This document shows positions 8,340 through 18,088 of a DNA stretch of 64,000 nt, one piece after another (position 1 is the first letter of the stretch; each line of letters starts with the position of its first letter). This DNA comes from Kangiella sp. (GTDB taxonomy: Bacteria; Pseudomonadota; Gammaproteobacteria; Enterobacterales; Kangiellaceae): NCBI GenBank assembly GCA_028284185.1, contig JANQSG010000020.1:124001-188000 (forward strand). The letters run 5' to 3'. The notes beneath the pieces were generated by a model, which saw only the letters and a program-made list of their open reading frames with translations, was not told where the DNA came from and searched no databases. The position numbers and the translations under genes are program-made.

Positions 8340-9557
8340 ATGAATACTACTAATCAGTCACAACCAATATTTGATTATGACGGTGCTTATATTGGTCAAT
8401 ATGGTGGTCAATTTGTGCCACAAATCTTGATGCCTGCTTTGCAGCAGTTGGGGCAAGCATTTGAAGATTCTTTGCAAGACAAAGATTTTCAAGAAGAACT
8501 CAGTCAATTATTAAACCAATATGCAGGTCGCCCAACACCTCTTACAGAATGCACTAGCTTTGGAGTAAACAATAAGGTTCGTATTTTTCTCAAACGTGAA
8601 GATTTGTTGCATGGTGGTGCGCATAAAACCAATCAGGTTTTGGCTCAGGCATTATTGGCGAAGCGTATGGGAAAAAATCGGATTATTGCTGAAACCGGTG
8701 CTGGTCAGCATGGAGTGGCAACGGCACTGGCCTGTGCGCTATTGGGTTTGGATGCCACTATTTATATGGGCAAAAAAGATATTGATAGACAGGCGCCCAA
8801 TGTTTTTCGTATGCAATTAATGGGAGCTAAAGTTGTTCCGGTAGATAATGGTAGTGGTAGTCTCAAGGATGCTATTAATGAAGCTTTGCGCGACTGGGCG
8901 GCCAGCTACGACACGACTCATTATTTGCTAGGAACTGCTGCCGGACCACATCCTTTTCCAAAAATGGTTAAGGCTTATCAAAAAATCATTGGTGAAGAGG
9001 TCAAACAGCAAATTCAGCAAATGATAGGGAAATTGCCCGATGCGGTGGTCGCTTGTGTTGGTGGCGGTTCCAATGCCATTGGAATTTTTGCCGACTTTAT
9101 TAAAGAACCTTCGGTGCAGTTAATAGGTGTTGAACCTGCTGGTCATGGCTTGGATAGTGATGCGCATGGTGCAACTTTACTTAAAGGCAGTGAAGGAATT
9201 ATTCATGGAGCGCGCACTCAAACCCTGCAAACCGAAGAAGGGCAGATTGTAGAATCTCACTCAGTGTCGGCAGGTCTTGATTATCCAGCGGTAGGCCCTG
9301 AGCATGTTCATTTAATGAAAACGGGGCGAGCACAATACGTGGGTATTACCGATCAGGAAGCGCTTGAGGCTTTTCAGGAATTATCACGCTGTGAAGGAAT
9401 TATTCCAGCGTTAGAGTCTTCGCATGCGCTGGCTTATGCAAAAAAACTGGCACAGGAAGCACAGCAACCGATGAATATTATCGTTAATTTGTCAGGACGA
9501 GGCGATAAAGATTTGTCTCATGTTATGGCTATTATTCAAAATAAGGCAGTGAACTGA
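8340..9557 (+). CDS. trpB: Tryptophan synthase beta subunit
   Basis: 405 residues, PLP-dependent. It condenses indole with serine. Recognised motifs are [12 protein letters not shown] near 17-28, GRPTPLTEC near 64-72, [13 protein letters not shown] near 88-100 (the Lys that binds PLP), [10 protein letters not shown] near 120-129, and the phosphate-binding [11 protein letters not shown] near 240-250. It forms the alpha2beta2 complex with TrpA, whose gene overlaps the stop (TGATG). It is a TrpB1-type subunit, as expected beside trpA. Confidence 0.97.
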   Translation: MNTTNQSQPIFDYDGAYIGQYGGQFVPQILMPALQQLGQAFEDSLQDKDFQEELSQLLNQYAGRPTPLTECTSFGVNNKVRIFLKREDLLHGGAHKTNQVLAQALLAKRMGKNRIIAETGAGQHGVATALACALLGLDATIYMGKKDIDRQAPNVFRMQLMGAKVVPVDNGSGSLKDAINEALRDWAASYDTTHYLLGTAAGPHPFPKMVKAYQKIIGEEVKQQIQQMIGKLPDAVVACVGGGSNAIGIFADFIKEPSVQLIGVEPAGHGLDSDAHGATLLKGSEGIIHGARTQTLQTEEGQIVESHSVSAGLDYPAVGPEHVHLMKTGRAQYVGITDQEALEAFQELSRCEGIIPALESSHALAYAKKLAQEAQQPMNIIVNLSGRGDKDLSHVMAIIQNKAVN

Positions 9558-10369
9558 TGCGCTATCAAAATCTTTTTACCAAGAAGCAGGCTGATAAAGA
9601 ACTGGCTTATATTCCTTTTGTGGTTATTGGCGATCCAACTGCTGAATTGTCGCTACACATTATTGATGTTCTGGTGGACAATGGGGCGGATGCCTTAGAG
9701 TTAGGCTTTGCTTTTTCCGATCCGGTTGCCGATGGGCCTGTTATTCAACAAGCCAGTTTGCGCCCTCTAGCTAATCAATTCTCGGTAAAGCAGGGCTTTG
9801 AACTGATACGACAGGTTAGAGATAAATATCCGCAACTTCCCATGGGCTTATTAACTTATGCCAATTTGGTCTTTGCACAGGGGATTGATAATTTTTATCA
9901 TCAGGCACAAGTTTGTGGTTTAGATTCAGTATTGATTGCTGACTGTCCGGTACAGGAAGGCAAATTGTTTACTGAATCTGCGATTCAGTACAATATCCAA
10001 AGCGTGTTTATTGCTCCCCCTGATGCTGATGATGAAACCCTACAACTGATTGCTGAAAACACTCAGGGTTATACTTATGTGCTCAGTCGTAAAGGTATTA
10101 CTGGTACGGAGGTAGCGGCCAGTCAGGCTAACAGTGATTTTTTACAAAAGTTACGCGCTTTTGGTAGTGCTCCTTTAGTGCAGGGCTTTGGGATATCCGA
10201 GCCTGAGCATGCCTATCAGGCAGCTGCGGCAGGGGTTGACGGAATTATTACCGGTTCAGCCATAGTGAAGTTGATCAATCAGCATTATAATAAGCCAGAT
10301 CTTATGCTTGAGCAGGTGGGCCAGTATGCAAAAACTATGGCACAAGCGGCACACCAGGCTCATGACTAA
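9557..10369 (+). CDS. trpA: Tryptophan synthase alpha subunit
   Basis: 270 residues. It cleaves indoleglycerol phosphate to indole and glyceraldehyde 3-phosphate. The barrel shows ALELGFAFSDPVADGPVIQ near 46-64, whose Glu and Asp match the catalytic Glu49/Asp60 of E. coli, then VLIADCPVQEG, and the SRKGITGTEVA loop and GFGISEPEHA near the C-terminal half. It is translationally coupled to trpB. It ends the trp genes proper, but the operon appears to continue: the next ORF starts 27 bp downstream with no terminator between. Confidence 0.96.
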   Translation: MRYQNLFTKKQADKELAYIPFVVIGDPTAELSLHIIDVLVDNGADALELGFAFSDPVADGPVIQQASLRPLANQFSVKQGFELIRQVRDKYPQLPMGLLTYANLVFAQGIDNFYHQAQVCGLDSVLIADCPVQEGKLFTESAIQYNIQSVFIAPPDADDETLQLIAENTQGYTYVLSRKGITGTEVAASQANSDFLQKLRAFGSAPLVQGFGISEPEHAYQAAAAGVDGIITGSAIVKLINQHYNKPDLMLEQVGQYAKTMAQAAHQAHD

Positions 10370-10396
10370 TACTTAAAACCAAGAAGGGCCTGGATA

Positions 10397-10642
10397 ATGG
10401 CTATAGCTGAGAAAATAAAGTCGCAACTGCTGGATATGGAACAGCAGGTTGATGAAGAAAAATTATTTTTGGTGGGTTATTTAATTCCAATGGTGGATTT
10501 GATCCCACAAGATGAGTTAAGCGATGTTGAATGGTTTGCAGAGTTCGCACTGTTTGTTGAAGAGGCGGTCGATGCTGACGGTTTAAATGATCGAGATGTT
10601 GAGCAGTTAAGTGATATTTTTGAACAGCTGCAACCTGAATAA
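10397..10642 (+). CDS. Small acidic YfcL-like protein
   Basis: 81 residues, strongly acidic, mostly helical, no Cys and no membrane segment. The pattern EKLFLVGYLIPMVDLI near 20-35 and a C-terminal LNDRDVEQLSDIFEQL resemble the E. coli YfcL family (DELFASGYL... and LSPRDQALVTDMWENL). In E. coli yfcL lies close to aroC, and here the gene sits two genes before aroC. That makes the assignment more likely, though it rests on remembered family patterns. The function of YfcL is unknown. SD GAAGGG lies about 10 bp before the ATG. It is embedded between trpA and aroA, so it is probably co-transcribed with them. Confidence 0.6.
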   Translation: MAIAEKIKSQLLDMEQQVDEEKLFLVGYLIPMVDLIPQDELSDVEWFAEFALFVEEAVDADGLNDRDVEQLSDIFEQLQPE

Positions 10643-10659
10643 AGTAACTAGGATATATT

Positions 10660-11940
10660 TTGCCTGATAGACGTATTGTTTCCAGTAATATCAATGCACC
10701 GACTATAACAGTGCCAGGTAGTAAATATCTGGCCAATCGTTATGTGGCGATTGCTGCATTAGTTGATGGAGCAAGTGAACTAACTAATGTGCCATTAAAT
10801 GATGATATTGTTGCTGCCTTAAATGCCATTAAAGCACTGGGTGCTGTAGTCAAAATTGAAGATAACTGCGTGCAGATTCAGGGTATAAATGAATTTGCAC
10901 GTCCAGATCTGATTGAAATTAATTGTAAAGACAGTGGAACCCTTAGCCGTTTCGTGACAGCTTTGGCTGCGAATTTACATTCAACAGTAAGGATTGATGC
11001 CAGCGAACAAATGCGACAAAGGCCCATGCAGGAAATTGTTGATTGTTTATCGGATTTAGGGGTTTCAGTTGAATCAGAAAAAGGCTTTTTACCGTTAACT
11101 GTAAAAGGTCCCATTGCAGGTGGTGAATGTAAATTGGATGCGTCTCGCTCCAGCCAATTTTTAAGCGCCTTGTTGATAGCCTGTTTGAAAGCAAAAGAAC
11201 AAACGCTGATTCAGTTAACAACAGATCCTGTGTCAGAAAGTTATATTGAACTAACCTTGAATGCTATAAAACGTTTTTCAGGTTCAGTTCAACGTATCAG
11301 TAGTCGTGAATTTTTAATTGATGCGGATCAGGAGTTAAAAGCTGCGCAAATTCATGTAGCCAGTGATGTGGTTAGTTGTAGTTATTTTATGGCTGCAGCT
11401 TTGATCGGCGAAACTTCGATTTGCATTAAGCATTATGACTTTGACTCAGTGCAAGGCGAGTCTCAGTTTTTTGAAGTGCTTGAGGAAATGGGGGCACAGG
11501 TCGAGCGTGATAAAGATGACCTATTGGTGACTTATCAAAAGCCACTAAAAGGTATAGAGGTGGATATGGGTAATATGCCTGACGCGGTACCTACCTTAAC
11601 TGCAATAGCTGCTTTTGCTAAAGGAACGACTCATATCACTAATATTGCTCACTTAGCCTTTAAAGAGTCGAATCGAATTGTGGATTTGTGTGAGCAGTTA
11701 AAAAAAATTGGTGTGTCATGTGAATATGGTGCTGATTACATTACTATTGCTGGCGGAGCTGCTTTGCAGGCAACAGAGGTTTCAAGTTGTCATGATCATC
11801 GTCTGGCGATGTCACTGGCGTTGTTGGGAATTAAAGTTCCAGGATTGATTATTCAGGATGCGCAAGCGGTAGAAAAATCCTTTCCACAGTATTGGCAATA
11901 CCTGGAGCAGATTGGTATCGTGACAGAAGAAATTAATTAA
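10660..11940 (+). CDS. aroA: 5-enolpyruvylshikimate-3-phosphate synthase, divergent
   Basis: 426 residues. It adds enolpyruvate from PEP to shikimate 3-phosphate. The TTG start at 10660 follows AGGA by 7 bp; no ATG fits upstream. Most catalytic positions are kept: Lys in PGSK, the Arg of NR, SGT with the following Arg, [12 protein letters not shown], the Asp in [22 protein letters not shown] and the final EKSFPQY Lys. Unusual are PGSKYLANR, where the family has PGSKS-x-x-NR (the Ser that binds shikimate phosphate is replaced by Tyr), and KDSGTLSRF in place of the usual N-A/S-G-T-x-x-R-P (Pro replaced by Phe). It is adjacent to aroC, the next enzyme. I think it is active but with an altered PEP/S3P site. 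Confidence 0.87.
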   Translation: MPDRRIVSSNINAPTITVPGSKYLANRYVAIAALVDGASELTNVPLNDDIVAALNAIKALGAVVKIEDNCVQIQGINEFARPDLIEINCKDSGTLSRFVTALAANLHSTVRIDASEQMRQRPMQEIVDCLSDLGVSVESEKGFLPLTVKGPIAGGECKLDASRSSQFLSALLIACLKAKEQTLIQLTTDPVSESYIELTLNAIKRFSGSVQRISSREFLIDADQELKAAQIHVASDVVSCSYFMAAALIGETSICIKHYDFDSVQGESQFFEVLEEMGAQVERDKDDLLVTYQKPLKGIEVDMGNMPDAVPTLTAIAAFAKGTTHITNIAHLAFKESNRIVDLCEQLKKIGVSCEYGADYITIAGGAALQATEVSSCHDHRLAMSLALLGIKVPGLIIQDAQAVEKSFPQYWQYLEQIGIVTEEIN

Positions 11941-12019
11941 AAACCCTCATCGAAATAAGATAGAGAGCTTTCAGTTTAACTATGTGGAGAGCCCTCCGCG
12001 AAAACAAGGTAAAAAGTAC

Positions 12020-13114
12020 ATGGCTGGCGATAGTTTTGGAAAATTATTTAAAGTAACCAACTGGGGCGAATCTCACGGCAAGGCTATTGGTGCTGTGGTG
12101 GAAGGTTGTCCGGCAGGATTAGAGCTTTCTGAACAAGATATTCAACCTTTTCTGGATAGACGTCGTCCTGGACAAAGCTCCATTACTACACGCCGTGATG
12201 AAAAAGACCAGGTTAAAATTTTATCAGGAACAGTGGATGGAATTACCACCGGAACGCCAATCAGTTTAGTGATTGAAAACCAGGATCAAAAGTCCAAAGA
12301 CTATTCTGAAATGGCGAAAATATTTCGTCCGAGCCATGCCGATTTTACCTATCAAAAAAAATATGGGATCCGTGATGTAGCCGGTGGCGGTCGCAGTTCT
12401 GCCCGTATTACCGCAGGTCATGTTGCCGCTGGTGCTATTGCACAGAAAATTTTGCAAAAATCATTAGGCACTGAAATGGTTGGTTATGTTAAAAGTGTTA
12501 ATGATTTAGTGTTAGCTATAGATTCAGCAGATATTGATGCTAGTTTGATTGAGCAAACCCCAGTGCGTTGTCCGGATTTGGTTTTAGCTGAAAAAATGAT
12601 TAAACGAATTGAAATGGCTCGTAAAAATGGTGATTCATTAGGCGGCGTTGTTGAATGTCGAATTAATTCGGTGCCAGTAGGTTTGGGTGAACCTGTGTTT
12701 GATAAATTAGAGGCAGATCTAGCCAAAGCCATGTTATCCATTAATGCCAGCAAAGGCTTTGAAATTGGTTCTGGCTTTGCCGGAACACTGGAAACAGGTT
12801 CCAGCCATAATGATGTTTTTATTAATGAGCATGGTAAAGTTAAAACCAAAACCAATAATTCTGGCGGCGTTTTAGGCGGTATTTCTAATGGTATGCCTAT
12901 TGTCTTTAGAGTCGCATTCAAACCAACGCCTACTTTAATTAAAACTCAACAAACGGTAACTATCGAAGGCCAGGAAACCGAGTTTCATGGACGAGGGCGA
13001 CATGATCCCTGTGTGTTACCAAGAGCGGTTCCAATTGTAGAAGCCATGGCAGCTTTGGTATTGTGTGATCATTTTTTAAGGTTTAGGGTTTATAAGGGTT
13101 TGTTTGATTTATAG
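12020..13114 (+). CDS. aroC: Chorismate synthase
   Basis: 364 residues, normal length. It converts EPSP to chorismate with reduced FMN. The N-terminus reads [19 protein letters not shown], with the signature GESHG, then [18 protein letters not shown], the FMN/EPSP-binding [15 protein letters not shown] near 117-131, and the C-terminal [22 protein letters not shown] chose ATG 12020 because it gives this canonical start. A GTG 36 bp upstream lacks homology. It is the last gene of the aromatic supraoperon. No simple terminator follows; instead a large inverted-repeat element occupies the next 600 bp. Confidence 0.96.
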   Translation: MAGDSFGKLFKVTNWGESHGKAIGAVVEGCPAGLELSEQDIQPFLDRRRPGQSSITTRRDEKDQVKILSGTVDGITTGTPISLVIENQDQKSKDYSEMAKIFRPSHADFTYQKKYGIRDVAGGGRSSARITAGHVAAGAIAQKILQKSLGTEMVGYVKSVNDLVLAIDSADIDASLIEQTPVRCPDLVLAEKMIKRIEMARKNGDSLGGVVECRINSVPVGLGEPVFDKLEADLAKAMLSINASKGFEIGSGFAGTLETGSSHNDVFINEHGKVKTKTNNSGGVLGGISNGMPIVFRVAFKPTPTLIKTQQTVTIEGQETEFHGRGRHDPCVLPRAVPIVEAMAALVLCDHFLRFRVYKGLFDL

Positions 13115-13737
13115 TGTCATTCCTGTGGACGACTACCAAGGAAGGTGGGAGTTAGAATAATGCAGGAGCAGTTATCGGCAGGAATCTTCTTAGAGTTAGT
13201 ATTTCGCTTTTTCAGCGAGTTACTTAATGTATTGTTCATTTCTTTGTCCGCACAAAGAAACGAACCAAAGAAAAGCGCCCCAGATATTTAGGCCTTTCTG
13301 TGAAAGGCTACCCTCAAAAAGATAAATCACTTAACGCACCACAAACTACGGCACATCCTTATGCCGAAGTTTGTTATTTCAATCATCCAGATTGAAATTG
13401 TTATGCTTTATCTTTCTTCGGCTAAATATGAAGGGGGTTGTCAAAACTGAAACTTTAGGAGCTAAAGTATAAAGCATTTTCCCCTTATATTTAGCTGAAT
13501 AAAAGCAAAGTATTAGCAATCGACAACAGGACGTTGTCGATAGTGAAATTCGACACACGGATGTGGCGTATTTCACGGTGCGTTAAGGTACTTTGATTTT
13601 ATGAAGGTAGTTTTCGTAGAAAACCTAAATATTCGGGAAAGCTTCTTTTGGTTACTTTTCCAAGCTAGGAAAAGTAACTCGCTGAGAAGCGAAAAACAAT
13701 TTTTTTAGAAGATTCACGTTTTCACGGAAATGACGGA
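13115..13737 (+). repeat. Composite inverted-arm hairpin element, copy A (non-coding)
   Basis: This gene-free 620-bp stretch lies between convergent aroC and the DUF2069 gene. The outer edges carry TCATTCC.../...GGAAATGAC type repeats. Inside are two arms in inverted orientation. Left-arm hairpins: GTTCATTTCTTTG pairing 13234-13246 with 13253-13265; 13341-13374 (ACAAACT, CGGCA, loop CATCCTTA); 13376-13398 (ATTTCAATC, loop ATCCA). Right-arm hairpins: 13519-13541 (ATCGACAAC, loop AGGAC); 13543-13576 (GTGAAAT, CGACACA, loop CGGA); 13651-13678 (GTTACTTTTCC, loop AAGCTA). The arms share ATATTTAGG, CTTAACGCACC and AGCTAAATAT (in inverted form). Short ORFs across it are not protein genes. It is the partner of copy B at 21331-22006. 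Confidence 0.85.
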
Positions 13738-14744
<1,007 letters not shown>

Positions 14745-14751
14745 TTAGTGG

Positions 14752-14774
14752 ATACCGCGGTCAAGCCGCGGTAT
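14752..14774. repeat. Short palindromic repeat between arsC-like and wrbA
   Basis: ATACCGCGG, TCAAG loop, CCGCGGTAT: a perfect 9-bp stem flanked by GTGG and GAC. The sequence type (GGATACCGCGGTCAAG...) is a dispersed palindrome seen in many proteobacterial genomes (from memory). It lies in the 46-bp gap of the operon, so it would form an mRNA hairpin just upstream of wrbA. Confidence 0.7.
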
Positions 14775-14777
14775 GAC

Positions 14778-15131
14778 TTATTTGATTAATTGCAATACAT
14801 TTTCTGGCGGGCGGCCAACGGCAGCTTTATCTTTAGTGAAAACAATAGGACGCTCGATGACTTTTGGATACTCAACCATTAAAGCAATTTGTTGTTCTTT
14901 GGTTAAGGATTCGTTATCAAGACCTGCGGCTTTATATTCGGCTTCTTTTTTGCGCATAATATCGCGAGGTTCAACACCTAAAAGCTTAATAATGGTTTTG
15001 ATTTTATTTTTGTTCAGCGCATCTTTCAGGTATTCGATAATATTGGGTTCGATACCATTTTTCTGTAAAAGGGCCAGAGTTTGGCGTGATTTTGAGCAGC
15101 GAGGATTATGTAAGATATTGAATTCACTCAT
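14778..15131 (-). CDS. ArsC/YfgD-family glutaredoxin-like reductase
   Basis: 117 residues of the ArsC fold: HNPRCSKSRQTLALL near 8-22 with the single N-terminal Cys, YLKDALNKN, and the C-terminal RPIVFTKDKAAVGRPPE with the conserved Arg-Pro. It is annotated as arsenate reductase by family, but in this neighbourhood (with wrbA and the bepA/perM genes nearby, as for E. coli yfgD) the physiological substrate is not established. It is first gene of the minus-strand arsC-wrbA-DUF2069 operon. Confidence 0.85.
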   Translation of the reverse strand: MSEFNILHNPRCSKSRQTLALLQKNGIEPNIIEYLKDALNKNKIKTIIKLLGVEPRDIMRKKEAEYKAAGLDNESLTKEQQIALMVEYPKVIERPIVFTKDKAAVGRPPENVLQLIK

Positions 15132-15194
15132 GACTTTCAGTTAAGACCTGTGTTTTAATGGTTAAAAATAACGATAGGGCTATTTTAGGCGCAA

Positions 15195-16394
15195 ATGAAC
15201 ATGGAAAAAAGGTGGCAATGGCTAAAAGCTTTCACAAAGTTTGTATTTAGCCAATTTAGCAGGAAAAAATGCAGTGCCATGGCATCGGAATTAACCTTGA
15301 ACAATATGTTGGCATTGGTTCCTTTGATGACGGTGGCGGTCAGCCTGATGGCGGTTTTTCCAGCCTTTGAAGGTTTGAATAATCAGGTCCAAGAGCTGAT
15401 TTTAAAAAATCTTTTGCCGGAAAAGGGCTTGGCGGTACAGGAATACTTGAACGAATACGTATCCAAGTCGAAAAACCTGTCTGCTATCGGTTTTATTTTT
15501 TTGTTTATTACCGCTTTGCTTTTGATGCGCTCGATCGATAAATCTATCAATACCATTTGGGAAACCAGCAATAAACGACAGGGCATTCATAAATGGCTGG
15601 CTTATTGGGCCATGTTGACGATGGCGCCGATTTTGATAGGTGCCAGCTTACTGGCTTCATCATCATTTGCGGCTTTGCCGGTTTTTGACAAGATCAGCGG
15701 CCTTTTAAGTATTGGTTTGCCTTTTGTGTTGATTGTATTGGCTTTTACAGCCTTGTATATGATTACGCCATACAGTCGCGTGAGTTTTTACAAGGCACTA
15801 ATTGCTTCATCGATTACTGCTATTTTGTTTGAAGTTGCCAAGTATGGTTTTGCCATTTTCGTAACTAAATTTTCGACCTATGAAGTTATTTATGGTGCTA
15901 TTACCGCGATTCCACTATTTTTCCTGTGGGTGTTTTTATCCTGGGTAATTTTATTATTCGGTGTGGTTATTTGCTATGCTTTGCACCGTTTCGATGTTAG
16001 CTATAAAAAGTCACAGGATCCTTTTGTTTCAGCGCTACAGGTTGCGCAATATTTTGCTGTTGCACAACAGGCCGAGTCGAAAGTAGATTTGGATAAATTA
16101 AAAAAGCAATTTCCGTTGATGCATGAGCAAACTTTGTTAAATGTAGTAGAAAAGTTAATTGGCTTAAACTTTGTCGCCAAGTTAGAAGGCGATGAATACT
16201 GTCTGACAGTAAATGGCAAGGAGCTTACGATTGCCGATTTATATCGACGTGGTAACTGGCGTTTGCCCAATAGTCAGGAAACGGTTGACAGCAAGGATCC
16301 TTTGATCAAAAAGGTAGAAGCAGCCAATCTGCATTTGGATCAAGAATTGAGTGTTTCTTTATTAGAAGCGGACACCAAAAATACTGATTTCTGA
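15195..16394 (+). CDS. yihY: YihY/BrkB-family inner-membrane protein
   Basis: 399 residues. The N-terminal roughly 280 residues hold six membrane segments with the family pattern ASELTLNNMLALVPLMTVAVSLMAVFPAF near 32-60 and TPYSRVSFYKALIASSITAILFEVAKYGFAIFV in the middle. The C-terminal roughly 115 residues form a cytosolic winged-helix-like tail (VDLDKLKKQF...ELTIADLYRRGNWRLP). It was once called ribonuclease BN (Rbn); that activity belongs to another gene and YihY's function is unknown. The last 33 bp overlap the 3' end of the convergent PilZ-like gene. Confidence 0.9.
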   Translation: MNMEKRWQWLKAFTKFVFSQFSRKKCSAMASELTLNNMLALVPLMTVAVSLMAVFPAFEGLNNQVQELILKNLLPEKGLAVQEYLNEYVSKSKNLSAIGFIFLFITALLLMRSIDKSINTIWETSNKRQGIHKWLAYWAMLTMAPILIGASLLASSSFAALPVFDKISGLLSIGLPFVLIVLAFTALYMITPYSRVSFYKALIASSITAILFEVAKYGFAIFVTKFSTYEVIYGAITAIPLFFLWVFLSWVILLFGVVICYALHRFDVSYKKSQDPFVSALQVAQYFAVAQQAESKVDLDKLKKQFPLMHEQTLLNVVEKLIGLNFVAKLEGDEYCLTVNGKELTIADLYRRGNWRLPNSQETVDSKDPLIKKVEAANLHLDQELSVSLLEADTKNTDF

Positions 16395-17936
16395 ATTGGT
16401 TTCGATCAAGTGACTGATAGTAAGCTCGCTGGTTTCTTCTTTTATTTTGATCTGGATGCTTTTATGTCCGCCAATAAGATTTTTGGCAGTAATTAAAATA
16501 GGATTGGTATTATCAAATGGCCTAACAAGCAGCACCGGATGCGAAATGGTTTTTCCGTTTTTATTGATAGTTAAATAATCAATAACTTCCATACTGCCGT
16601 GAATATATTCCAGCCCCATAGTGGCTCCGGAAGCCCCATGACTCTGTAACCAGCGAATAATGGCCAATTGCCACTGCCTTTGAGGCTTTTGGTTGATATG
16701 ACGTTTCAGTATCAGTAGGTTACCGATCTTTAGATGATCAACCTGCTGTTGATGGTTTTGTAAACAGATACCGCCTTCGCTATGATTAACCGCTTGCCAA
16801 CGGATCTGTATGACATAATTTTTTCCTAAAAACTCAGCAAGTTCCTGATTGAGCTCCAGCGGTTTATTATCCGTTTGTTCTTTTCGTAAAACCTTTTTGA
16901 TTGCAGATAAACTCCATGCAGTATCCACATTGGTCATGAGTGGGTAGCGGGTAGAATCGCGCTCAACAAAAGTATCGCAAAATTCATAAATACGGTTTAA
17001 TAACTTAATGGCATTGGTCGGTTCGATGCCATCGTAAAAACCATTTTTAGGTAGCTGCTCACTAGTATTAAAATGGGAAATTTGTTTTTCAATGCTATCA
17101 AGCAGCTGATCGGTTTTTAACAGTCGAATTTGTTCCTCATTATCGTACTCATGTTCTTCTGTGGCGATGTGTGGTTTATTGGCATCGGTTAAGTCAACAA
17201 TAAAACAGCGCTGTTTACTATATCGTTTTAGGTTTTTGGTAATAGTTGCCAGTTTTGACCAGTGTGCTAAATATTTGAATAGATGCCAATGCTGGTTATC
17301 TTCAATATGATAAGGATTAATTACTGACATTAGACAATTACGAATATAGCTTTGCTTGATAGTCAAGCATGGCTCTAGTGGATTTGGTGTCTTTTTAAAT
17401 AGAACTTTATTCAGCAAACCATGCTTTTCAGCATACTCATAGAGTAAATGCAGTTCCCGCCAGATATAAGAGGGGATTGGAGAGTAAAGCTGATATTGTT
17501 CGATCAGCATAATTCCTAAATAGTGTTGGGCATAGTTTATTGCATTGGCAAGGCGTGATTTGCGTAAGAGTATTTTTTGATTGGTTAATTCATCAATTAA
17601 GCGCTTAAAGCCGAAGGCCATTTCAGTGGATAGGTTGTGTAGAGCTTTATACTGGGCTTTGTTTACTAAGGTTTTATGGCGGTCATGTTGTTCACGCATA
17701 TGACGACTTAAGATCAGGTAACCTTTAGTTACTAAAAGCAAATTAGCTTCTAAGTTAACTAGTTTTTGCGGGCCACGATTCAGGGTTGATATAACCCGAG
17801 TTAGTTCATGAATGGTTTTATTGGTTTCTACGTAGGCAAGACTATTGAGCCATCGTTCGATAGCTTTAGGAGCGGTATCCGTAATAAATTCTTGTCCACT
17901 TTGAATCGAAGGAAAAGTCAGTTTCAACGAGTCCAT
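16362..17936 (-). CDS. PilZ-like domain protein, paralogue 1
   Basis: 524 residues. A long helical N-terminal region (about 1-370) is followed by a C-terminal beta-rich domain starting near 375 with VIQIRWQAVNHSEGGICLQN. That stretch contains the N-x-S-x-x-G motif of PilZ domains, preceded by an Arg; further on, WQLAIIRWLQS and MGLEYIHGSMEV resemble PilZ strands. PilZ domains bind cyclic di-GMP, so this may be a c-di-GMP effector, but the upstream R-x-x-x-R is not clearly intact. A paralogue of the same length and layout lies at 36396-37973. They share W-Q-x-V-N-x-S-x-G-G and E-R/A-x-D-x-x-R-Y-P. No signal peptide is seen, so it is cytosolic. The 3' end overlaps yihY by 33 bp in convergent orientation. 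Confidence 0.65.
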   Translation of the reverse strand: MDSLKLTFPSIQSGQEFITDTAPKAIERWLNSLAYVETNKTIHELTRVISTLNRGPQKLVNLEANLLLVTKGYLILSRHMREQHDRHKTLVNKAQYKALHNLSTEMAFGFKRLIDELTNQKILLRKSRLANAINYAQHYLGIMLIEQYQLYSPIPSYIWRELHLLYEYAEKHGLLNKVLFKKTPNPLEPCLTIKQSYIRNCLMSVINPYHIEDNQHWHLFKYLAHWSKLATITKNLKRYSKQRCFIVDLTDANKPHIATEEHEYDNEEQIRLLKTDQLLDSIEKQISHFNTSEQLPKNGFYDGIEPTNAIKLLNRIYEFCDTFVERDSTRYPLMTNVDTAWSLSAIKKVLRKEQTDNKPLELNQELAEFLGKNYVIQIRWQAVNHSEGGICLQNHQQQVDHLKIGNLLILKRHINQKPQRQWQLAIIRWLQSHGASGATMGLEYIHGSMEVIDYLTINKNGKTISHPVLLVRPFDNTNPILITAKNLIGGHKSIQIKIKEETSELTISHLIETNSEISIFGVRF

Positions 17937-18088
17937 TTATTGCCCTTATGCAAAAATGCAATTAATTAGTCCAATGGATAGGATATTTTCTTTTTCAGTC
18001 TTATCTTAGATTGGTACAATAATGCCCTATAATTTTGAATATTTCCAGCATAGGGCTGGCATATTAACCCTAAATACATGATTTTGCT

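Noticed and set aside
13379-13576. 65-codon ORF on the minus strand within element A
   Set aside because: It is composed of the hairpin arms and shows no protein features; the structure explains the sequence.
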